Part shown: piece after piece, positions 59,437-63,450 of the stretch | Position numbering within the stretch: the stretch's first letter is position 1 | Layout of the letters: each line of letters starts with the position of its first letter | Source of the DNA: Roseomonas sp. KE0001 | Lineage (GTDB): Bacteria > Pseudomonadota > Alphaproteobacteria > Acetobacterales > Acetobacteraceae | Direction: 5' to 3' | DNA: 63,450 bases | NCBI RefSeq assembly: GCF_016107285.1 | Contig: NZ_RCVQ01000013.1 | Span: forward strand, 1-63,450 | The notes under the pieces: model-generated | Database searches by the model: none | What the model saw: only the letters and a program-made list of their open reading frames with translations | Told to the model about the DNA's origin: nothing | Made by a program: the position numbers and the translations under genes

Positions 59437-61137
59437 CTAGAGTGCCAGGGCGTAGGCCGGGCGGCGCGGGTCGGCCCCCGCCGCCATCAGGCCGGATGCC
59501 GGGTCGGTGTGGATCATCTCCACGCTGCCGGCCAGCCACGTCCAGTCCGGCCACTGGTGGATGGCGTGGCCGCGCGCGGCGAGGTCGTCCCGCACGGCGG
59601 GGTCGATGCGGCCCTCCACCGCCAGCCGGCCCGGGAAATACTCGAACGGCGCGAAGGAGGACGGGAAGGCGTAGGTCGCGATGCGCGGCGCCTCGATCGC
59701 GTCCTGCACCTCCATGCCGAAATGCAGCACGTTCAGCAGCACCTGCAGCATGGCCTGCACCTGCACGTCCCCGCCCGGCGTGCCGAAGGGCATCAGCCCG
59801 CCATCCCGCGTCACCACCAGCGCAGGGTTCGGCGTCAGGCGCGGGCGCTTGCCCGGCGCGACGCCGCAGGGGTGGCCGGGGTCCGGCCGGCTCTGCGAGC
59901 CGCGGCCGGACGGGATGATGCCGAGCCCCGGCACCACCGGCGCGGTGGAGGAGCCGTCGGAGGGTGTGGCGCTGAACGCGTTGCCCCAGCGGTCCACGGC
60001 GCAGACATAGGAGGTGTCGCCTTCCACCTTCGGCAGCTCGGCCTCGCTGGGCGCCGGCCTGGGGCGGGCGGCCCCCAGCAGCGGCGGCAGCATCTCCGGC
60101 GGCGCGCGGTGGGACGCGATGCCGGCGGCGCGGGCCGCGATGTGCGTCTCCCCCAGCAGCGCGTCCAGCGGCACGTCGACGAACTGGGGGTCGCCGAAAT
60201 GGTGCTCGCGGTCGGCCATGGCGGCCTTCAGCGCTTCCGCGACGCGGTGCAGGTATTCGGCCGAATTGTGCGCCAGCCCGTCGATGCCCAGTCTCTCCAG
60301 CACCAGCAGGGCTTCCAGCAGCGCCGGGCCCTGGCACCAGGGGCCGCAGACCGAGACCATGTGCCCGCGCCATTCGCGCGTCACGGCGGGCTCGACGCGG
60401 GAGCGGAAGTTGGCCAGGTCCTCCCGCGACAGGTAGCCGCCTTCGCGCTCCTGGAAGGCGACGATCGCCTCGGCGATGTCGCCCTTGTAGAAGGCGTCCC
60501 GCGCGGCGCGCAGCCCGGCCAGGCGGCCGCCCCTGGCGGCAGCGGCGCGGTCCTCGTCCGCCATGTACTGCAGCGTGGCGGCGAGGTCGGACTGGACGAA
60601 CTTCTCGCCCGTCCGGGGCGCGGCGCCGTCCCGCAGGAAGATGGCGGCGTTGGAGGGCCAGCGCGCGTAGTCCTTGGCGGCGGCGGCGATGGAGTGGTGC
60701 AGCAGCGGATAGACCGCGAAGCCCTCGCGCGCGAAGCGGATGGCGGCATCTGCCACCTCCGCGAAGCCCATGGTGCCGTGGCGCTCCAGCGCCGTGATCC
60801 AGGCATCGGGCGCCGCCGGCACCACGGTGCGCAGCACGCCGGTGGGGATGTGCCCGCCATGCTCGCGCATGAACAGGTCGGCCGGCAGGGCGGCGGGCCA
60901 GTGGCCCAGCCCGGCGATGGTCTCCAGCACGCCGTCCGCCGTGCGGATCATGATGGGCGCGACGCCGGCGACGTTCACCAGGTCCGGCTGCAGCACGCCC
61001 AGCGCGATGCCGGCGGCGCAGCCGGCGTCGACGGCGTTGCCGCCCGCTTCCAGGATGGACATGCCGGCGGCGGTGGCCAGGTAGTGGCCGGCGGACACCG
61101 CGTGCCGCGTGCCGTAGAGGGTGGGGCGATGGGCCAT
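59437..61137 (-). CDS. Gamma-glutamyltransferase family protein (HpxW-like)
   Basis: A 566-aa Ntn-hydrolase. EAGGNAVDAGCAAGIALGVL near residue 30 is the family start, and Thr375 in GDTSYVCAVD would be the self-cleavage point and nucleophile of the small subunit. The following GSSTAP, SGRGSQ and FGTPGGDVQVQAMLQVL segments complete the active site. No signal peptide is present, unlike classical periplasmic Ggt. HpxW, a cytoplasmic member, hydrolyses oxamate. Together with HpxZ-like, AtzE/HpxY and AtzG/HpxX genes in the same cluster, an HpxW-like role is the best reading. It is 16 bp after the receptor gene. Confidence 0.87.
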   Translation of the reverse strand: MAHRPTLYGTRHAVSAGHYLATAAGMSILEAGGNAVDAGCAAGIALGVLQPDLVNVAGVAPIMIRTADGVLETIAGLGHWPAALPADLFMREHGGHIPTGVLRTVVPAAPDAWITALERHGTMGFAEVADAAIRFAREGFAVYPLLHHSIAAAAKDYARWPSNAAIFLRDGAAPRTGEKFVQSDLAATLQYMADEDRAAAARGGRLAGLRAARDAFYKGDIAEAIVAFQEREGGYLSREDLANFRSRVEPAVTREWRGHMVSVCGPWCQGPALLEALLVLERLGIDGLAHNSAEYLHRVAEALKAAMADREHHFGDPQFVDVPLDALLGETHIAARAAGIASHRAPPEMLPPLLGAARPRPAPSEAELPKVEGDTSYVCAVDRWGNAFSATPSDGSSTAPVVPGLGIIPSGRGSQSRPDPGHPCGVAPGKRPRLTPNPALVVTRDGGLMPFGTPGGDVQVQAMLQVLLNVLHFGMEVQDAIEAPRIATYAFPSSFAPFEYFPGRLAVEGRIDPAVRDDLAARGHAIHQWPDWTWLAGSVEMIHTDPASGLMAAGADPRRPAYALAL

Positions 61138-61153
61138 GCCTCGGCTCTCCCGC

Positions 61154-62728
61154 TCAGCGCGCCAGGCGCGCTTCGGTGGCGACCATCTGCTCGTCCATGC
61201 GCGGCGTGTAGACGATGCCCTTGCGCGCGCCGGCGATGGTCACCTGGTTGTAGAGGGGGATGATCGCCTGCTGGTCCAGCACCGCCTGCATCACCTTTGT
61301 CAGCGCTTCCAGCCGCCCGGCATCGGTGCGGGTGGTCACGTCCATGATCATCGCATCGATCCTCGGGTCCGAGAAGTCGCCGCGGTTGCCGGTGCCGAGG
61401 TCGCTGTCCGTCGAGCGGGTGTGGATGACGGTGGAGAGCAGGTAGGAAACGTCGCGGGAGGAGGACAGCGACAGGCCGAACAGCATCAGCGGCATGTCGT
61501 TGTGCCCGGGCCGCACGCGGGGGAAGAACACGCTGCCCGGCATGGTCTCCACCTGCGCCTTGAAGCCGGCGCGGGTCAGCATCTGCCCCACCACCTGGCA
61601 GACGCGGGCATCGCTGACATAGCGGTCGTTGCTGCAGGCCACCGACAGCCCCAGCCCGTCCGGATAGCCGGCCTCCGTCAGCAGGCGGCGGGCGCCGGCG
61701 GGGTCCACCGCCGGCGGCTGGATGGACGCGGACCAGCCGCCGAAGCCTTCCGGCGCGAGCTGCCCCGTCGCGACCGCCTGCCCGTCCAGCGCGCGCTCGG
61801 CCAGCGCCTTGCGGTCGATGGCCATGGACACGGCGCGGCGGACGCTCAGGTCCGCCATGGCATTGGCCGGCAGCGGCTGACCCTTCGCGTCCGTCGCCGA
61901 GGGCAGCGGCTTCGCGCCGGTCTGCGGCACCAGGAACATCACGCGGTCGCTGGGCTTGCTGAAGACCTGCACCTTGTTCTCGCGCCGCAGCCGCTCGGCA
62001 TCGGCGACGGGCACGTTCTCCATCACGTCGATGTCGCCGGCCAGCAGCGCCGCCAGCCGCGCGCCGTCATTGGTGATGATGCGCAGCCGCACCTCCTCCC
62101 AGTCCGGCCTGCGGCCCCAGTAGCGGTCGTTGCGGGCCAGCCGCATCCCCTCCGGCCCGCTGTAGCTGAGCAGGCGGAAGGGGCCGGTGCCGATCGCGGC
62201 GCGGCCGGCGTTGAAGTCCGCCGTGGTGGCGTTGCGCGTCAGGGCGGCGGAGACGACGAAGATGTTGGTCAGCTGCCCCGGCAGCACCGGGTTGGGCCGG
62301 TCGGTATGGATGCGGACCGTGTAGGGATCGACCACCTCCACCCGCTCGATGGTGCGGAGATTGGTGGTGTAGGGCCCGGGGTTGTTCGGCACGTTGGGGA
62401 TGCGGTTCAGCGTGAAGGCCACGTCCTCCGCCGTGAAGGGGGTGCCGTCGTGGAAGGTGACGCCCTGGCGCAGCCTGAACTCCCACACCCGGTCGCTGAC
62501 CAGCGTCCAGGATTCCGCCAGCCCCGGCACCCAGTTGCTGTCGGCGTCGCGCCCCACCAGGCTGTCGAAGATGTGGCGCGCCGCGGCCATGTTGGGGCCG
62601 AGGAACAGGAAGTGCGGGTCCAGCGTGAAGGGCGACTGGACGCCGACGCGCAGGGCCTGCGCGCGCGGTGCGCCGGCGGGCGCGAGCGCGAGCGCGCCCA
62701 GGCAGAGGGCCGCGAGTGCCTTGCGCAT
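61154..62728 (-). CDS. ABC substrate-binding protein, family 5 (orphan)
   Basis: A 524-aa receptor with signal peptide MRKALAALCLGALALAPA, ending near PRAQ. Signature VWEFRLRQGVTFHDGTPFTA and GTGPFRLLSYSGPEG are clear; AAAGGAG is 7 bases before the ATG at 62728. It resembles the receptor at 33682-35271. No permease is adjacent, but the third transporter in the same cluster could serve it. Confidence 0.92.
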   Translation of the reverse strand: MRKALAALCLGALALAPAGAPRAQALRVGVQSPFTLDPHFLFLGPNMAAARHIFDSLVGRDADSNWVPGLAESWTLVSDRVWEFRLRQGVTFHDGTPFTAEDVAFTLNRIPNVPNNPGPYTTNLRTIERVEVVDPYTVRIHTDRPNPVLPGQLTNIFVVSAALTRNATTADFNAGRAAIGTGPFRLLSYSGPEGMRLARNDRYWGRRPDWEEVRLRIITNDGARLAALLAGDIDVMENVPVADAERLRRENKVQVFSKPSDRVMFLVPQTGAKPLPSATDAKGQPLPANAMADLSVRRAVSMAIDRKALAERALDGQAVATGQLAPEGFGGWSASIQPPAVDPAGARRLLTEAGYPDGLGLSVACSNDRYVSDARVCQVVGQMLTRAGFKAQVETMPGSVFFPRVRPGHNDMPLMLFGLSLSSSRDVSYLLSTVIHTRSTDSDLGTGNRGDFSDPRIDAMIMDVTTRTDAGRLEALTKVMQAVLDQQAIIPLYNQVTIAGARKGIVYTPRMDEQMVATEARLAR

Positions 62729-62754
62729 GATGGGGCTCCTTTCGGGATGGACGG

Positions 62755-63450
62755 TCACAGGGCGGTGGCCGAGGGGCGCGGACGCGGGCGTTCCGCGAAG
62801 CGGGAGAAGCGGAAGGCGGCGGGGTCGACGACGGGCGTGTCCCCGGCGACGAGGTCGGCCATCAGCTGCCCGGCGCCGGGGCCGAGCCCGAAGCCGTGGC
62901 CGGAGAAGCCGGTGGCGACGAAAAGGCCGTGCACCTGCTCGACCGCCGACATCACCGGGATCAGGTCCGGCGTCACATCGATCATGCCGCCCCAGCCCTG
63001 CACGGGCCGCACGTTGCGGAAGAAGGGCACGGCGTCGGCCAGGGCCTTTTGGGCGGCGCGGAGGCCGGGAAGGTGCGGCTTCGGGTCCAGCACCCGCACC
63101 GCCTCGAAGGGCGAGGGCGCGTCGAGCGCCCAGTGCCGGGGCAGCCGCGCCTCCCGCCAGCTGCGCCCGCCCAGGCGCGGGCGGGTGCGGCGCCAGTGGG
63201 CCAGCGCCGTCGCCGCGAAGTCGGGCAGGAAGCGCAGGGTGTCCGGCACGATGTCCGCCACTTCCCCGCCCAGGTTGGCGATGGTGTAGCCGCCGTCCAG
63301 CCGCTTGCGGAAGCCGAAGCCCGCGCCGCCCGCCGCCAGGTCCGGCCCGTCCGCCGCGGGCGCGGTCCGCAGCACGGAGGCCAGGATCTTCCACTGCGGC
63401 AGCGCCAGCCCGTGGCGGCCGAGGAACAGCGAGGACCAGGCCCCGCCGGC
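62755..63450 (-). CDS. FAD-dependent oxidoreductase, DAO family (5' end outside)
   Basis: The last 231 residues of a D-amino acid oxidase/DadA-like flavoprotein; the gene runs off the right edge. AGGAWSSLFLGRHG at the edge and GWGGMIDVTPDLIPVMS with ATGFSGHGFGLGPGAGQLMA near the C-terminus are the typical FAD-binding DAO segments. The N-terminal Rossmann part is not in the window. It is 26 bp upstream of the receptor gene on the same strand, so it is likely the first visible gene of the 13-gene cluster. The substrate is probably an amine or amino acid derivative. Confidence 0.87.
   Translation of the reverse strand, partial: AGGAWSSLFLGRHGLALPQWKILASVLRTAPAADGPDLAAGGAGFGFRKRLDGGYTIANLGGEVADIVPDTLRFLPDFAATALAHWRRTRPRLGGRSWREARLPRHWALDAPSPFEAVRVLDPKPHLPGLRAAQKALADAVPFFRNVRPVQGWGGMIDVTPDLIPVMSAVEQVHGLFVATGFSGHGFGLGPGAGQLMADLVAGDTPVVDPAAFRFSRFAERPRPRPSATAL

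Overview
The window reads as a high-GC alphaproteobacterial chromosome or large replicon, most like Acetobacteraceae (Roseomonas-type). The reasons are the very high GC, the strong G/C third-position bias, several start/stop-overlapping operons, a Bug-type tricarboxylate receptor, many family 5 (Dpp/Opp-type) substrate-binding proteins (SBPs), and flavin monooxygenases next to transporters. This assignment is an inference from gene content; no rRNA or tRNA gene was seen.

Layout. (1) 0.36-6.9 kb: a plus-strand catabolic cluster holding a SnoaL-like protein, an FAD monooxygenase, a DUF2848 protein, a cupin, an amidase, a Bug-type SBP and a GntR regulator, with an 18-bp palindrome in its leader. 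(2) 7.5-18.5 kb: a plasmid-like accessory island flanked by two broken transposase genes (IS66-type on the left, probably ISNCY-type on the right). It carries a MobF relaxase-helicase joined to a TOPRIM domain, divergent from a P-loop NTPase operon. Between them lies a TGTGTCG repeat array with 22-bp periodicity. A small RHH-like gene and a DUF932 gene share nearly the same upstream element. No type IV secretion genes are visible. (3) 18.5-30.3 kb: a class III aminotransferase divergent from a long operon with a C45/AAT-type Ntn-hydrolase, a complete Dpp-type ABC transporter, a tandem-HTH GntR-like regulator, two polysaccharide-deacetylase-fold proteins and a second SBP. (4) 30.3-38.0 kb: a minus-strand group of two orphan SBPs, two divergent M28 peptidase homologues and an IclR regulator, with the same palindrome (GAACCGGYGGTTC) upstream of both transcription units. 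(5) 38.5-49.4 kb: an unusual 737-aa open frame joining a LysR regulator to a whole SBP_bac_5 domain, divergent from an NtaA/SnaA-type flavin monooxygenase; then a second Dpp operon with its SBP, divergent from another such monooxygenase. (6) 49.5-63.45 kb: a 13-gene minus-strand cluster with an FAD oxidoreductase (partial), SBP, HpxW-like gamma-glutamyltransferase, HpxZ/AtzH-like protein, GntR regulator, allophanate hydrolase split into two genes, SBP plus a full Dpp transporter, an AtzG-like small subunit and an AtzE amidohydrolase.

How it fits together. Blocks 3-6 look like successive uptake-and-hydrolysis modules for amides, peptides or N-carbamoyl compounds. Each has a periplasmic receptor, a transporter or orphan receptor, a cytoplasmic hydrolase or monooxygenase and a local regulator. 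Block 6 resembles the known oxalurate (hpxWXYZ) and cyanurate/biuret (atzEG, atzF, atzH) pathways combined.

The strongest candidate for something undescribed is the LysR-SBP_bac_5 fusion (38540-40753). It is a one-component regulator that seems to have captured a transport receptor as a cytoplasmic domain, similar in principle to SgrR but with a different DNA-binding domain. A deletion or assembly fusion has to be excluded.
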